Source: JAKQLP01 sp964562165 (GTDB taxonomy: Bacteria > Patescibacteriota > Dojkabacteria > B142 > OLB20). From it: DNA of 32,496 bases. The position numbers were made by a program, and so were the translations under genes. Below, piece after piece: positions 16,086 through 25,053 of the stretch (position 1 is its first letter; every line of letters starts with the position of its first letter). The notes beneath the pieces were generated by a model that was not told the DNA's origin, ran no database searches, and worked only from the letters and a program-made list of their open reading frames with translations. The stretch covers positions 1-32,496 of the forward strand of contig CAZLRZ010000006.1 of NCBI GenBank assembly GCA_964562165.1, in the 5' to 3' direction.

Positions 16086-17480
16086 ATGGAGATTGAGTTT
16101 TTAGGTGCGGCAAGTTTAGTGACAGGTTCTATGTATTTGTTGAAGATAGGGGATAGTAAAATTCTAATCGATTCCGGTATGTTTCAGGGATTAAATGAAG
16201 AAAGGTATAACTATTTACCATTAAAATTTGATCCTTCTGAAGTCGATTGTCTAATTCTTACCCATTCTCATCTTGATCATTGTGGCTTGATTCCCATGTT
16301 GGTAAAGAGAGGATTCAATGGTCCAATATATTCAACTATTCAAACTAAAGAGATCGCTAAAATAATTCTTCTTGACTCGGCTCGCTTACAAGAGATTAAA
16401 TCAAAAAATTATTCTCCTGACCCAATCTTATATAATTTGGATGATACTAATAAAGCACTGTCTCAATTTGTAGAAATAAAGAATTTTGATCTTATAGAGC
16501 TATCGGACAGTATAAAGTTTAAATTTATTCCTGCAGGACATGTGCTTGGTGCCTCATCTGTTGTTTTTGAGATAATTGGTAATACTTATGTCTTTTCTGG
16601 AGACATAGGGAGAACTGATCAATCGATAATTAAGTCTTTTAAGGATTATAACTTTAAGGATATTTCGCCAACACATATTATAATGGAATCGCTTTATGGA
16701 GGGATTGAACATAGTGATAGAGAGGCAGAAAAGATGCAAATGTTTAGTATCATTAAAGAAACATTCTCCAGAAATGGCATCGTATACATACCAGTATTTT
16801 CTTTACATAGAGCACAGGAAGTATTATCTATACTCAAGGTGGGGGTATCTAAAGGCTATATTCCGGCTGATTTAAAAGTGTATCTTGACAGCCCAATGGC
16901 AGCAAATATAACCACGGTGTATTTGGCAAATAGCGGTGAATTTTCTGATGAATTTATTGGTACGACCATACTAAAAGATACTAATCCATTCTATTTTGAT
17001 CAAGTTACTTTGGTAAATAAAGCTAAAAAATCACAAAGTATTTCTTCTAATTCAAAATCAATAGTTTTAGCTGGAAGTGGTATGGCTGATGGGGGTAGAA
17101 TCGTAAGACATATTTATCAAAATATTGAAAATAAAAATAATTCTTTTGTTTTTGTTGGTTTTCAGGCTGAAGGAACATTAGGTAGAAAATTAACTAATGG
17201 AATAGATGAAATCTTATTAGAAGAAAAGCTTTTAAAAGTAAAGGCTAAGATTTTTAACTTAAGAGGGTTTTCCGCACATGCCGATAATCAAGATTTATTA
17301 ACTTGGATTAATTCCTTTGACTTGAAAAATCTAAAAAAGATATTTTTAATGCATGCGGAAAAAGATAGAATAGTTGAATTCGGAAAAAATTTAGATAGTC
17401 TGGGTATCCCTTGGTCGGCTCCGGTTATGTATGATAAAATCAACATAGGCGAAGAAGCCGATGGTGCTGCAAAAGATTAA
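16086..17480 (+). CDS. Beta-CASP metallo-beta-lactamase ribonuclease
   Basis: RNA-processing nuclease of the CPSF73/TTHA0252-like branch. The 464 residues contain the metal-binding motif THSHLDHCG (H60, H62, D64, H65), AGHVLGASS, FSGDIGR, and the beta-CASP signatures: GFQAEGTLGR, the FSAHADNQDLL histidine motif, and a final LMHAEKDR. No KH domain is present, so it is not the KH-tailed archaeal type; it is shorter than RNase J (~550). It is probably a cytoplasmic mRNA-decay or maturation enzyme. ychF follows after 39 bases, perhaps co-transcribed. Confidence 0.9.
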   Translation: MEIEFLGAASLVTGSMYLLKIGDSKILIDSGMFQGLNEERYNYLPLKFDPSEVDCLILTHSHLDHCGLIPMLVKRGFNGPIYSTIQTKEIAKIILLDSARLQEIKSKNYSPDPILYNLDDTNKALSQFVEIKNFDLIELSDSIKFKFIPAGHVLGASSVVFEIIGNTYVFSGDIGRTDQSIIKSFKDYNFKDISPTHIIMESLYGGIEHSDREAEKMQMFSIIKETFSRNGIVYIPVFSLHRAQEVLSILKVGVSKGYIPADLKVYLDSPMAANITTVYLANSGEFSDEFIGTTILKDTNPFYFDQVTLVNKAKKSQSISSNSKSIVLAGSGMADGGRIVRHIYQNIENKNNSFVFVGFQAEGTLGRKLTNGIDEILLEEKLLKVKAKIFNLRGFSAHADNQDLLTWINSFDLKNLKKIFLMHAEKDRIVEFGKNLDSLGIPWSAPVMYDKINIGEEADGAAKD

Positions 17481-17519
17481 TAGTTAGCAGATAGATATTT
17501 TATTTGATAAAAGCACATT

Positions 17520-18626
17520 ATGAATATTTCCCTAGGAATTGTTGGATTACCTAATGTTGGTAAATCAACTTTGTTTAATGCTATAACTAATATTTCGGTT
17601 CCTGCTGAAAACTATCCATTTTGTACTATAGATCCTAATGTTGGGGTGGTTGAGGTCAAAGACGGTAGATTGGATAAATTATCTGAAATTTCTAAGTCTC
17701 TTAAAACTGTTTATCCCGTTGTGGAATTTGTTGATATTGCTGGATTAGTCAGGGGGGCAGCAAAAGGAGAGGGATTGGGTAATAAATTCCTATCAAATAT
17801 CAAAAGTTGCGATGCAGTAATACATATAATAAGAGGGTTTGAATCTTCAAATATTCTGCACGTTGAGAATCGAATAGATCCCTTGGCCGATAAACAGATA
17901 ATTGAGACTGAATTAATCTTAAAAGATTTAGACTCAATTGAGGAGAAAATCTCTAAATTATCTAAAGATGCAAAAAGAGAAAAGGATGCCAAAATTAAAT
18001 ATGATTTTTTAATAAGCCTAAAATCTCATTTTGAAAAAGGGTTGCTTGCTGAAGATTTCAAAATCGAAGAATCTCCTGAATCTGAATTGCTTAATCAATT
18101 CAGGAGGGAATTATTCTTAATAACTGACAAACCAACTCTTTATTTGCTAAATATCGATGAGGTACTTTTTGATGAAGATGAACTAATTGTTAAGTACAAA
18201 AAGTTACTCAATATTCCTAATAATAAAATCCTAATTCCTATTAACATAAAACAAGAATATGAATTAAGTATTTTAAATAGTGAAGAAAGAGATTTAATGG
18301 CAAAAGATTTAGGTATTGAATTTTCGGCTATAAATAAAGTTATAAATGCTGGTTACGATTTGTTGGGACTGATGACATATTTTACTTCAGGTGAGCAGGA
18401 ATCAAGAGGCTGGACAATTAAAAAGAATTCAACTGCACAAGAAGCTGCAGGAGTTATTCATACTGATTTTTCAACTAAGTTTATTGCGGCCGAAGTAATT
18501 TCTTATAGTGATTTTGTAGAGTTTGGTGGTTGGATCAAATGTAAAGAAGTCGGAAAGGCCCGTTTGGAAGGTAAAACATATATAGTAAATGATGGAGATG
18601 TAATGATATTTAAGCATGGAGCTTAA
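17520..18626 (+). CDS. ychF: Ribosome-binding ATPase/GTPase YchF (OLA1 family)
   Basis: P-loop protein of the Obg family that binds ribosomes and prefers ATP. Visible motifs are G1 GLPNVGKST (9-17), FCTIDPNVG, G3 VDIAGLVRGAAKGEGLGN and the divergent G4 NIDE, which is diagnostic of YchF in place of NKxD. The C-terminal TGS domain contains FTSGEQESRGWTIKKNSTAQEAAG and ends in DVMIFKHGA. At 368 residues it is full length. No Shine-Dalgarno sequence is visible. The next gene, rpsF, has its own promoter. Confidence 0.97.
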   Translation: MNISLGIVGLPNVGKSTLFNAITNISVPAENYPFCTIDPNVGVVEVKDGRLDKLSEISKSLKTVYPVVEFVDIAGLVRGAAKGEGLGNKFLSNIKSCDAVIHIIRGFESSNILHVENRIDPLADKQIIETELILKDLDSIEEKISKLSKDAKREKDAKIKYDFLISLKSHFEKGLLAEDFKIEESPESELLNQFRRELFLITDKPTLYLLNIDEVLFDEDELIVKYKKLLNIPNNKILIPINIKQEYELSILNSEERDLMAKDLGIEFSAINKVINAGYDLLGLMTYFTSGEQESRGWTIKKNSTAQEAAGVIHTDFSTKFIAAEVISYSDFVEFGGWIKCKEVGKARLEGKTYIVNDGDVMIFKHGA

Positions 18627-18640
18627 ATCTTAAAAAAATC

Positions 18641-18671
18641 TATACAATTTTTAATAATTATGTGTTATTAT
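18641..18671 (+). promoter_or_regulatory. Promoter of the rpsF-ssb-rpsR operon
   Basis: TATTAT (18666-18671) with an extended TG at 18663-18664. TATACA (18641-18646) could serve as a -35 with a 19-base spacer; alternatives are no better. An AGGTAAG Shine-Dalgarno-like sequence starts at 18705, ten bases before the rpsF ATG. The expected leader is about 37 bases. Confidence 0.5.
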
Positions 18672-18714
18672 CTGTGAGTATTTCATTTAGAGATAATTTT
18701 TTTTAGGTAAGAAT

Positions 18715-19005
18715 ATGACAAAGAAATATGAATTAATGGTAATCCTGAAGCCTCTTCTACCAGAAGACATTCGTTTCGGAATCCAGAAGAAACTAGAAAA
18801 ACTAGTTAAAACCTCAGGTGGTGAAGTTACCAAATTAGATGCTTGGGGAAAAAGGCACTTAGCCTATCCAATTAAAAAGCATGACGAAGGATATTATTTA
18901 GTATATCAATTAACATTAGACCCAGAATTTAGTGATAAATTCCAAGGCGAATTAAAGTTGATGAATGATATATTAAGATTCTTATTAATTAACTTAGACA
19001 AATAA
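18715..19005 (+). CDS. rpsF: 30S ribosomal protein S6
   Basis: Small-subunit protein that pairs with S18 on the platform. The 96 residues show the S6 ferredoxin-like pattern: KYELMVILKPLL at the start, then the GGEVTKLDAWGKRHLAYPIKK segment and YYLVYQLTLDPE. Size is normal. It is first in the widespread rpsF-ssb-rpsR order, with ssb 25 bases downstream. Confidence 0.95.
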   Translation: MTKKYELMVILKPLLPEDIRFGIQKKLEKLVKTSGGEVTKLDAWGKRHLAYPIKKHDEGYYLVYQLTLDPEFSDKFQGELKLMNDILRFLLINLDK

Positions 19006-19030
19006 TTTTTTAATTTTTATCGTAAGAAGG

Positions 19031-19543
19031 ATGCCAACATCAAGATCGTTAAACAAAGTTACCTTAATTGGTAATTTAACTAGAGATCCAGTGATTAGAG
19101 TGACAGTTAACAATTCTGTCGTTTGTACTTTTGGTCTTGCAACTAATTCAAGCTGGAAAGATTCAAAGGGTAATGTACAAGAAAGAACAGAATTTCATAA
19201 TATTGTTGCCTGGAATAAATTAGGTGAAATTTGCGCTCAACTATTATCAACCGGAATGGCAATTTATGTAGAGGGTGAATTAAGAACAAGAACATGGACA
19301 GATTCAAATGGAGTAAGACATTTCAGAACTGAAATAAAATTACATGATATGTTGATTACAGATGATAAAGATAAAAAAGGTGTAGGAATCGAAGCTGCAA
19401 AAAAACTTGGCGAAAAACTCAATAAAGAAGGTGATTTTAGTGAAGATGCAGAAATTGCACCAATAGCTGCACCAATTATTGAAGATGCTCCAATCGAAGA
19501 GTCTGGCGCAGAAGCTAGACAGGATGCAGAAGATTTATTCTAA
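19031..19543 (+). CDS. ssb: Single-stranded DNA-binding protein
   Basis: Coats single-stranded DNA in replication, repair and transformation. The OB fold is clear in the first ~110 residues: LNKVTLIGNLTRDPVIR, FGLATNSSWKDSKGN, TEFHNIVAWNKLGEICAQLL, YVEGELRTRTW. A low-complexity Ala/Glu/Ile-rich linker leads to an acidic tip ending EDLF, in place of the usual DDDIPF partner-binding peptide. A purine run (AAGAAGG) abuts the ATG with no spacing, too close for a standard Shine-Dalgarno site. It sits between rpsF and rpsR as usual. Confidence 0.95.
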   Translation: MPTSRSLNKVTLIGNLTRDPVIRVTVNNSVVCTFGLATNSSWKDSKGNVQERTEFHNIVAWNKLGEICAQLLSTGMAIYVEGELRTRTWTDSNGVRHFRTEIKLHDMLITDDKDKKGVGIEAAKKLGEKLNKEGDFSEDAEIAPIAAPIIEDAPIEESGAEARQDAEDLF

Positions 19544-19564
19544 TTATTTAAGTAGATAAAGAAA

Positions 19565-19810
19565 ATGGCAATACAGAAAAAGAAAAAAAAGAAAATTAAA
19601 CCATTACCAAAGTTTCCTGATCCATTTAAAGGGAATCCAGATCTAATTGATTTTAAGGATGTTTATAAATTAAAAAGATTTGTAACCACAAGAGGTAGAA
19701 TGATTCATCCATCGAGAACTGGCGTAAGCCCTAAGTGTCAGAGAAAACTTTCTGCAGAAATTAAAAAAGCAAGATATATGGCCCTTTTGCCATATAATGA
19801 ATTGATTTAA
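19565..19810 (+). CDS. rpsR: 30S ribosomal protein S18
   Basis: S6 partner on the small subunit. The 81 residues carry the S18 core IDFKDVYKLKRFVTTRGRMIHPSRTGVSPKCQRKLSAEIKKARYMALLPY, split here only for description; the N-terminus adds a run of nine mostly lysine residues (QKKKKKKIK). It follows ssb by 21 bases. The gene usually found next, rplI (L9), is absent: an unrelated 635-residue protein follows 17 bases later. Confidence 0.94.
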   Translation: MAIQKKKKKKIKPLPKFPDPFKGNPDLIDFKDVYKLKRFVTTRGRMIHPSRTGVSPKCQRKLSAEIKKARYMALLPYNELI

Positions 19811-19827
19811 AATTTCAAAGCTGCCCT

Positions 19828-21735
19828 ATGAAATCAATTGCCCCAATAGTTTTCAGGGGGAAGTACTTCAGCATTGCTAACTTCTTTAGTAGCGATAAAC
19901 CCAACTCTAATAGTGTTATAGTTAAAAAATCCATAGTAAGTCGTGGGCATTATGTTATAAATCAGCCCCTACAAGAGTTAAGAATTGAGAACGTTGATGA
20001 ACATAATCCTTCAGAAAAGCTTACAAAAATAAAATCAGTCCTCCAAATTAATTACCAATATTTAGAATTAAACTTTGATAGTTTTAGATACTTTAGTGGT
20101 GAAGGAGACTCAATAAACTATCAGTATGATTTTGAAGCCTTGTTTAAAGGGTTAAACAAATGGGGAATCAAAAAAAAGCTATCTGCTAATGAATTGATTA
20201 ATGTGCAGAGATCATTGAAATACTTACCAACTAATCCTCAGAATGATTTTGAAGTCCAAATAGTAATAAATTATTTATCCCAAATCCTCTCGAAGTTTAA
20301 TTTCTCGAATTTAGCAGAGGACTCAGTGCTAATTGTGTCCGGAGAAATGCTTTGGAGTGGTTTTTTAAATATGGACCTGTTAATCAATTTATTCAAAACG
20401 AATATTAAGAACAATATTTATCTATTATTTGATTCAAGGGCTTTATGGCAATTGCTACTTTCGTTTGAAGAAAGTAAGTTCCTTTTTGCTCTGAATAAAC
20501 AGTATATGTTGCCCCAGGTATATAGCCTAAAGCATAAATCACTCAATAATAAAATTAGTGTAAATATTAATTCTAATAACAAAACATTTATATTAGTAAA
20601 AAAATTCAATCTGTTTAATTTGGGCCAGGGGAGTGGCTTTTTGGGGAACAAATATTTACCACAATACCTATTAGTTGATAATCTTTTAGAAAAATCAGAT
20701 AAAAAAGAATTTGAACGTTTTAATATCAATTTCGAGGAGTCTGAATCTATTAATTTTGTGCCTCAAACACAATATTTATTAAACGAACAAACGAGGAGTG
20801 TTGCTTTGTATTTTGATGATTCGCAGAAATGTAATAAAAAGATAGGCGAATGGTTGAATGAAAATGAGACGATTGGTTCGTATAAAAAGGATGTTTATGA
20901 ATCAATTTTTATTTCGCAAAAGGCTAAACCTACAGTCTTTAATGGGCAAATAATCAAAGCTGGCGATGTTTTAGCTGTTGGGCCTAATAATAAACAAATT
21001 AGCGCAGAAATTGCGGGAAAAGTTGATCTGTCACAAATAAAAAATGGACAATTAAAAATCATTTCAGATAAAAAGGACGAAGAAATTAAAAGCCCTATTT
21101 CGGGAGAACTAGTGTCTTTTAGTAAATCTGAAGGATTCATAATAAAATCACAATTCAAAAGTATTTTTATAGGAGGACAAATTGGGAATTCTTTTTGGGG
21201 GAGACTTGATAATAATATGGATTTTGACGGAGCGATTATCAAATTTGTTTCTCTGAAAGATTTCTTGGATGATTTAAAGGAAAAATCTTTACAAAAATAT
21301 TTAAATAAAGGAGTCAGGGGAGTGCTTATTGAGGCTTCTTCTCAAGAAGAAATTAATAAGTTCTCAACGTTATCAACACTTCCTTTTGGAATTTGTTTTT
21401 TATCGTTAGAAGTTGATCCTTATAAAGAACTTAAATCAGAGATAATAAACAAAATGTTTGGAAAAAATGTTTTTATAGAAAATACAAATTTATTAATCAA
21501 TTTAAGTGATGAATTTGATATGGGAATTGAAAAGCCCCAAAGACAAATGAGTATCCAAGAGGAGCCAGAGTTTAAGATCGGGGAGATAGTTAGTTTCTCT
21601 AGTTTTCTAACGGATAAAATATGTGGTAAGATAATTAAATTACCTTCTCCAAAGAATCAAAGCTTCCTGATTGATAATGGGGATCGTATTATTGATGTTT
21701 CGTTAAATAATTTAATTAAGATTCAATATGAATAA
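19828..21735 (+). CDS. Protein of unknown function with a hammerhead-like and a KOW-like region
   Basis: I do not recognise a named family. The 635-residue protein has no signal peptide or membrane helix and is probably cytoplasmic. The region around 164-212 (VLIVSGEMLW, then IYLLFDSRALWQLL) faintly recalls a segment of GlmL/MutL-type proteins. The stretch 373-458 looks like a biotinyl/lipoyl-type hammerhead: GQIIKAGDVLAVG, KSPISGEL (421-428) and GGQIGNSFWG; no biotinylated-lysine motif is present. A second alpha/beta patch follows (KGVRGVLIEAS, 494-504). The tail (582-632: FKIGEIVSF, CGKIIKLP, ending in a strand) resembles a KOW-like barrel. From memory, some Chloroflexi proteins share this order. 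It starts 17 bases after rpsR and overlaps ctpA by eight bases, implying co-translation. Confidence 0.8.
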   Translation: MKSIAPIVFRGKYFSIANFFSSDKPNSNSVIVKKSIVSRGHYVINQPLQELRIENVDEHNPSEKLTKIKSVLQINYQYLELNFDSFRYFSGEGDSINYQYDFEALFKGLNKWGIKKKLSANELINVQRSLKYLPTNPQNDFEVQIVINYLSQILSKFNFSNLAEDSVLIVSGEMLWSGFLNMDLLINLFKTNIKNNIYLLFDSRALWQLLLSFEESKFLFALNKQYMLPQVYSLKHKSLNNKISVNINSNNKTFILVKKFNLFNLGQGSGFLGNKYLPQYLLVDNLLEKSDKKEFERFNINFEESESINFVPQTQYLLNEQTRSVALYFDDSQKCNKKIGEWLNENETIGSYKKDVYESIFISQKAKPTVFNGQIIKAGDVLAVGPNNKQISAEIAGKVDLSQIKNGQLKIISDKKDEEIKSPISGELVSFSKSEGFIIKSQFKSIFIGGQIGNSFWGRLDNNMDFDGAIIKFVSLKDFLDDLKEKSLQKYLNKGVRGVLIEASSQEEINKFSTLSTLPFGICFLSLEVDPYKELKSEIINKMFGKNVFIENTNLLINLSDEFDMGIEKPQRQMSIQEEPEFKIGEIVSFSSFLTDKICGKIIKLPSPKNQSFLIDNGDRIIDVSLNNLIKIQYE

Positions 21736-22951
21736 TTCCGATAAGAATCCAAGCAACTTAATGGTAAAGAATATTGGCGCATTCCTTTTAATTAGCGCGA
21801 TTTTTGTGGTTGGAATCTATATTGGGAGAATGAATCCAGATCCAAAGCAGCTAGATTCTAAAGGATATAATATTACTGGCGAATTAAAAAGTGATTATAA
21901 AAATGTTGATGTAAATCTATTATGGGAAGTTTGGCAAAAACTTGAAGACGAACACATTTCTTCAGAAATCGACCCTAAAAACCTAGTTTATGGGGCAGTC
22001 AGGGGCATGGTAAATTCACTTGACGACCCGTATACATCTTTCCTTGAACCTACAGAGGTATCTGATTATAAAGACTCCAATGCCGGAGAATATCAGGGGA
22101 TAGGTGCCACATTAAAACAGGAAGGGTCTTATGTCGGTGTAGAAAGTCCTGTTGATAAAAGCCCTGCTCAAAAAGCAGGTATAAAGGCGGGCGATCTAAT
22201 TTTAAAAGTGGATGAAGCCGATATGTTTAATAAAAGTATTTATGACGCGGTCTCAGTAATTAGGGGAGAGGCTGGAACTTCAGTTAAATTAGATATATTT
22301 AGACCATCTGAACAAAAAGAGTATACTTTTAACATTGTTAGAGAAAAAATTGATATAGATAATATTGCCCTAGAAGATTTGGGTGGAGGATATTACAAGA
22401 TTAAATTGTATAAATTCACTGAATCAGATATCCAAGAATTTGTAACAATGTGGGACACTGTAATCACAGAATTAGTTGCCAAAAAACCAGTGGGTGTGGT
22501 TGTTGATTTGAGGAATAATCCCGGTGGATATGTTAGTGGTGTTGAGTATGTACTAGGGGATTTTCTGGAATCAGGGAAAATTGCCTTGATTGAAGAAAGT
22601 AAAAACGGATTAAGAAACGAGCACATTATCCAAAGAACTGGCAGACTGTTAAATGTTCCTATAGTGGTTATGGTGAATTCCGGTAGTGCTTCGGCATCTG
22701 AAATTTTTGCTGGAGCAATACAAGACTATGGTAGAGGGAAAATAATAGGCCAAAAAACGGTTGGAAAGGGTGTAGAACAAAAGTTAGTGACACTAAGCGA
22801 TGGTTCGTTGCTTCAGGTTGTTTTTCAAAAATGGCTAACACCTCTAGGTAAAAATATTTCTAAAAATGATCCAATAACTCCAGATGTGATAATCAAAGAC
22901 GAGGATATTACAGATCAGAAAGCATTAGAAGTGTTATCTGGCAAGATTTAA
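21728..22951 (+). CDS. ctpA: Carboxyl-terminal processing protease (S41)
   Basis: Secreted, membrane-anchored Ser-Lys protease that trims envelope proteins from their C-termini. The 407 residues have a single membrane anchor (about 15-33), a helical pre-domain with YTSFLEP, a PDZ domain (about 105-190; GIKAGDLILKVD), and the catalytic domain with NNPGGYV. The catalytic serine is S322 in GSASASEIFAG and the lysine is K347 in VGKGVEQ, at the expected spacing of 25. It overlaps the unknown gene upstream by eight bases; htrA follows after 55 bases. Together with RseP and HtrA it forms an envelope proteolysis set. Confidence 0.95.
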   Translation: MNNSDKNPSNLMVKNIGAFLLISAIFVVGIYIGRMNPDPKQLDSKGYNITGELKSDYKNVDVNLLWEVWQKLEDEHISSEIDPKNLVYGAVRGMVNSLDDPYTSFLEPTEVSDYKDSNAGEYQGIGATLKQEGSYVGVESPVDKSPAQKAGIKAGDLILKVDEADMFNKSIYDAVSVIRGEAGTSVKLDIFRPSEQKEYTFNIVREKIDIDNIALEDLGGGYYKIKLYKFTESDIQEFVTMWDTVITELVAKKPVGVVVDLRNNPGGYVSGVEYVLGDFLESGKIALIEESKNGLRNEHIIQRTGRLLNVPIVVMVNSGSASASEIFAGAIQDYGRGKIIGQKTVGKGVEQKLVTLSDGSLLQVVFQKWLTPLGKNISKNDPITPDVIIKDEDITDQKALEVLSGKI

Positions 22952-23006
22952 CAAACAACTACCAATTAATGTATTTAAATAATTTATTTTTTATAAATTT
23001 TTTATA

Positions 23007-24197
23007 ATGGATAAATCTGAAAATAAGAAACCAAAAACATCTTTCTTTGTTAAATTTTTAATATTACTAACTCTTTGTTGCGTTGTGACAGGTTCCTTGC
23101 TTTTTTTCTTTTTGGGAGGATATGCAAAGAAACTTGGTTGCGGAATCGTTCTAAGTGATTCATCTCTTTATAGTTGGGGGAAATGCGATATCGTATCAAA
23201 TACAGACCACAACAATACAGACAATAGTGTCGAATCGAGTAACGATATTGAACAAGATCAAGAGGAAGGCGGTACTGGAATAGCATCCGTAATCGAGAAT
23301 GTGGCGGGTGGAATAGTGGGGATAGGTACTCAAGAGGATAATCTATCAGAAAACAAGGTGATAGGTACAGGATTTTTAGTTTCAGCAAAAGGGGTGATTG
23401 TAACAAATAGACATGTAGTCTCAAACGAAAATATTAAATATTTTATATCCTTCAAAGATCAAAGCACTTTAGTTGAAGTTAAAAATGAACAGATATTTAG
23501 AGATCCAGTTAATGATGTTGCTTTAATCAAGATTGAAGCTACGCAAATACCTCAGAGCGCAAAAGTATTAACGATAGGGGATTCTGAAAAAATTAAATTA
23601 GGAGAAACTGTAATAGCAATCGGAAACCCATTAGGGGAATTCACTGGATCAGTAACAAAAGGGATTATAAGTGGATTAAATCGTGAAGTTTCAATTAGTC
23701 AGGGCTTTTTCTCGACTCAAAGCGAAATCTACGAAGATGTAATACAAACCGATGCAGCAATTAATCCAGGTAATTCGGGTGGACCATTACTTGATATAAA
23801 AGGAGCTGTGATTGGGATTAATTTCGCTACTATTGATGGAGCCTCAAACTTATCGTTTGCATTACCGATCAATAGAATCAAATCCAGATTGAGTGAACTT
23901 GAAACATTCGGCAAATTTAAGGTGCCTTTTTTGGGTCTAGAATATAGGACGAGATTAGTATATTTTAAGAATCAGTCATTAGTTGGTGCTCAAATAATGA
24001 GCGTACTCGCGGCTAGTCCTGCAGAAAAAGCAGGTTTACTTGCTGGGGATATCATTATTGAATTTGATGGAAAAGATATGTCCGAAAAACAATTATCTTC
24101 ACTTATTCAAAGTAAGAAAATAGGGGATGAGGTATCGATAGTAATTATTAGAGATAAGGTAGAAAAAGAGGTATTAGTTACTATTGGCGAGAAATAA
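23007..24197 (+). CDS. HtrA/DegP-like serine protease with one PDZ domain
   Basis: Membrane-anchored trypsin-fold protease for misfolded envelope proteins. The 396 residues have an N-terminal anchor (about 14-36), a polar Asn/Asp/Glu-rich linker (about 58-82), a catalytic domain with the complete triad H136 (TNRHVVS), D170 (NDVALIKIE) and S257 (NPGNSGGPL), and a single C-terminal PDZ domain (GLLAGDIIIEFDG). Two cysteines (about 45 and 59) flank the anchor on the outside and could form a disulfide. The last 17 bases overlap the 3' end of prmC on the other strand. Confidence 0.94.
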   Translation: MDKSENKKPKTSFFVKFLILLTLCCVVTGSLLFFFLGGYAKKLGCGIVLSDSSLYSWGKCDIVSNTDHNNTDNSVESSNDIEQDQEEGGTGIASVIENVAGGIVGIGTQEDNLSENKVIGTGFLVSAKGVIVTNRHVVSNENIKYFISFKDQSTLVEVKNEQIFRDPVNDVALIKIEATQIPQSAKVLTIGDSEKIKLGETVIAIGNPLGEFTGSVTKGIISGLNREVSISQGFFSTQSEIYEDVIQTDAAINPGNSGGPLLDIKGAVIGINFATIDGASNLSFALPINRIKSRLSELETFGKFKVPFLGLEYRTRLVYFKNQSLVGAQIMSVLAASPAEKAGLLAGDIIIEFDGKDMSEKQLSSLIQSKKIGDEVSIVIIRDKVEKEVLVTIGEK

Positions 24198-25053
24198 GTA
24201 AAAATCGATTTTTCCCTGCAAAATCTTTAATAACTTTGGTTTTGAAACCTTCAAATATTTTCATAAAAGAGGAAATTGGCTGTGTACCTATTTCAAGGAT
24301 AGCAATGCCGTCAGGGGTTAGTTTACCTAACCACTTTTTCGATATAATCTTATAAAAGTGTAGTCCATCTGCCGTTTTTCCTGACAATGCTTCTTGCGGC
24401 TCAAAATGAATGCTTGAATGTTTACTGTCTTTGATTTCGACGGCTGTTAGATAGGGAGGGTTTGAAATTATTATGTCAAAGCTACTATCAATTGTTTGGC
24501 ATTCGTAATCCAAGCTGAAGATTTTAAGGTTTGGCTTTTTTGTGTTTTGAAAAATCTTTTTGTAGTTTCTTTTTGCCGTTTTTATAGCTTGCATTGAATT
24601 GTCTACGGCTGAAAAGTCTATATTCTTGTTTTTTGTATTATATAAAATGGAGATTGGGATACAACCGGATCCCGTTCCTAAATCGATTATCTTTATTAAA
24701 TCTTTTTTGAGCTCCGAAATTTTCTTGATAGCTAAATCCACAACCCTTTCGGTCTCAGGCCTAGGTATCAAAACACCTTCAATTATTTCAAAATCAAGGC
24801 CATAAAATTCCTTTTTCTTAATAATATATGCAACTGGGTAATTTTTTGACCGCATTCCGATAAATCTTAGGTATTTTCTATATAAACTTCCTCCTACTTT
24901 TTCTTCAGGATTTTTATATAAATACTCCTTTGTGACTTTTAAGGAACTGGCAAGTAAGATTTGCGAATCTAAAAGCGGGGTAGGGGAATTGGTCAAAAAG
25001 TCTTTGCCGAAATTTAGGCACCAAGAGATGTTATGAATTGGATTGCGTTTCAT
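24181..25053 (-). CDS. prmC: Release factor glutamine methyltransferase PrmC
   Basis: Methylates the glutamine of the GGQ motif in peptide release factors. The 290-residue protein has a helical N-terminal substrate domain (with LLASSLKVTKEYLY), the SAM-binding motif IIDLGTGSGCIPIS, and the catalytic N198-P-P-Y201 (ISNPPYLT). It also has FYGLDFEIIEGVLIPRPETE, typical of PrmC. It overlaps the upstream prfA by 23 bases, the classic prfA-prmC pair. Its 3' end overlaps htrA (converging) by 17 bases. The stop is TAG. Confidence 0.96.
   Translation of the reverse strand: MKRNPIHNISWCLNFGKDFLTNSPTPLLDSQILLASSLKVTKEYLYKNPEEKVGGSLYRKYLRFIGMRSKNYPVAYIIKKKEFYGLDFEIIEGVLIPRPETERVVDLAIKKISELKKDLIKIIDLGTGSGCIPISILYNTKNKNIDFSAVDNSMQAIKTAKRNYKKIFQNTKKPNLKIFSLDYECQTIDSSFDIIISNPPYLTAVEIKDSKHSSIHFEPQEALSGKTADGLHFYKIISKKWLGKLTPDGIAILEIGTQPISSFMKIFEGFKTKVIKDFAGKNRFLLISRQ

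Noticed and set aside
22993..23006. TATAAT-like sequence just before the htrA ATG.
   Set aside because: It touches the start codon, so it cannot serve as the htrA -10 box; it is part of the AT-rich spacer.
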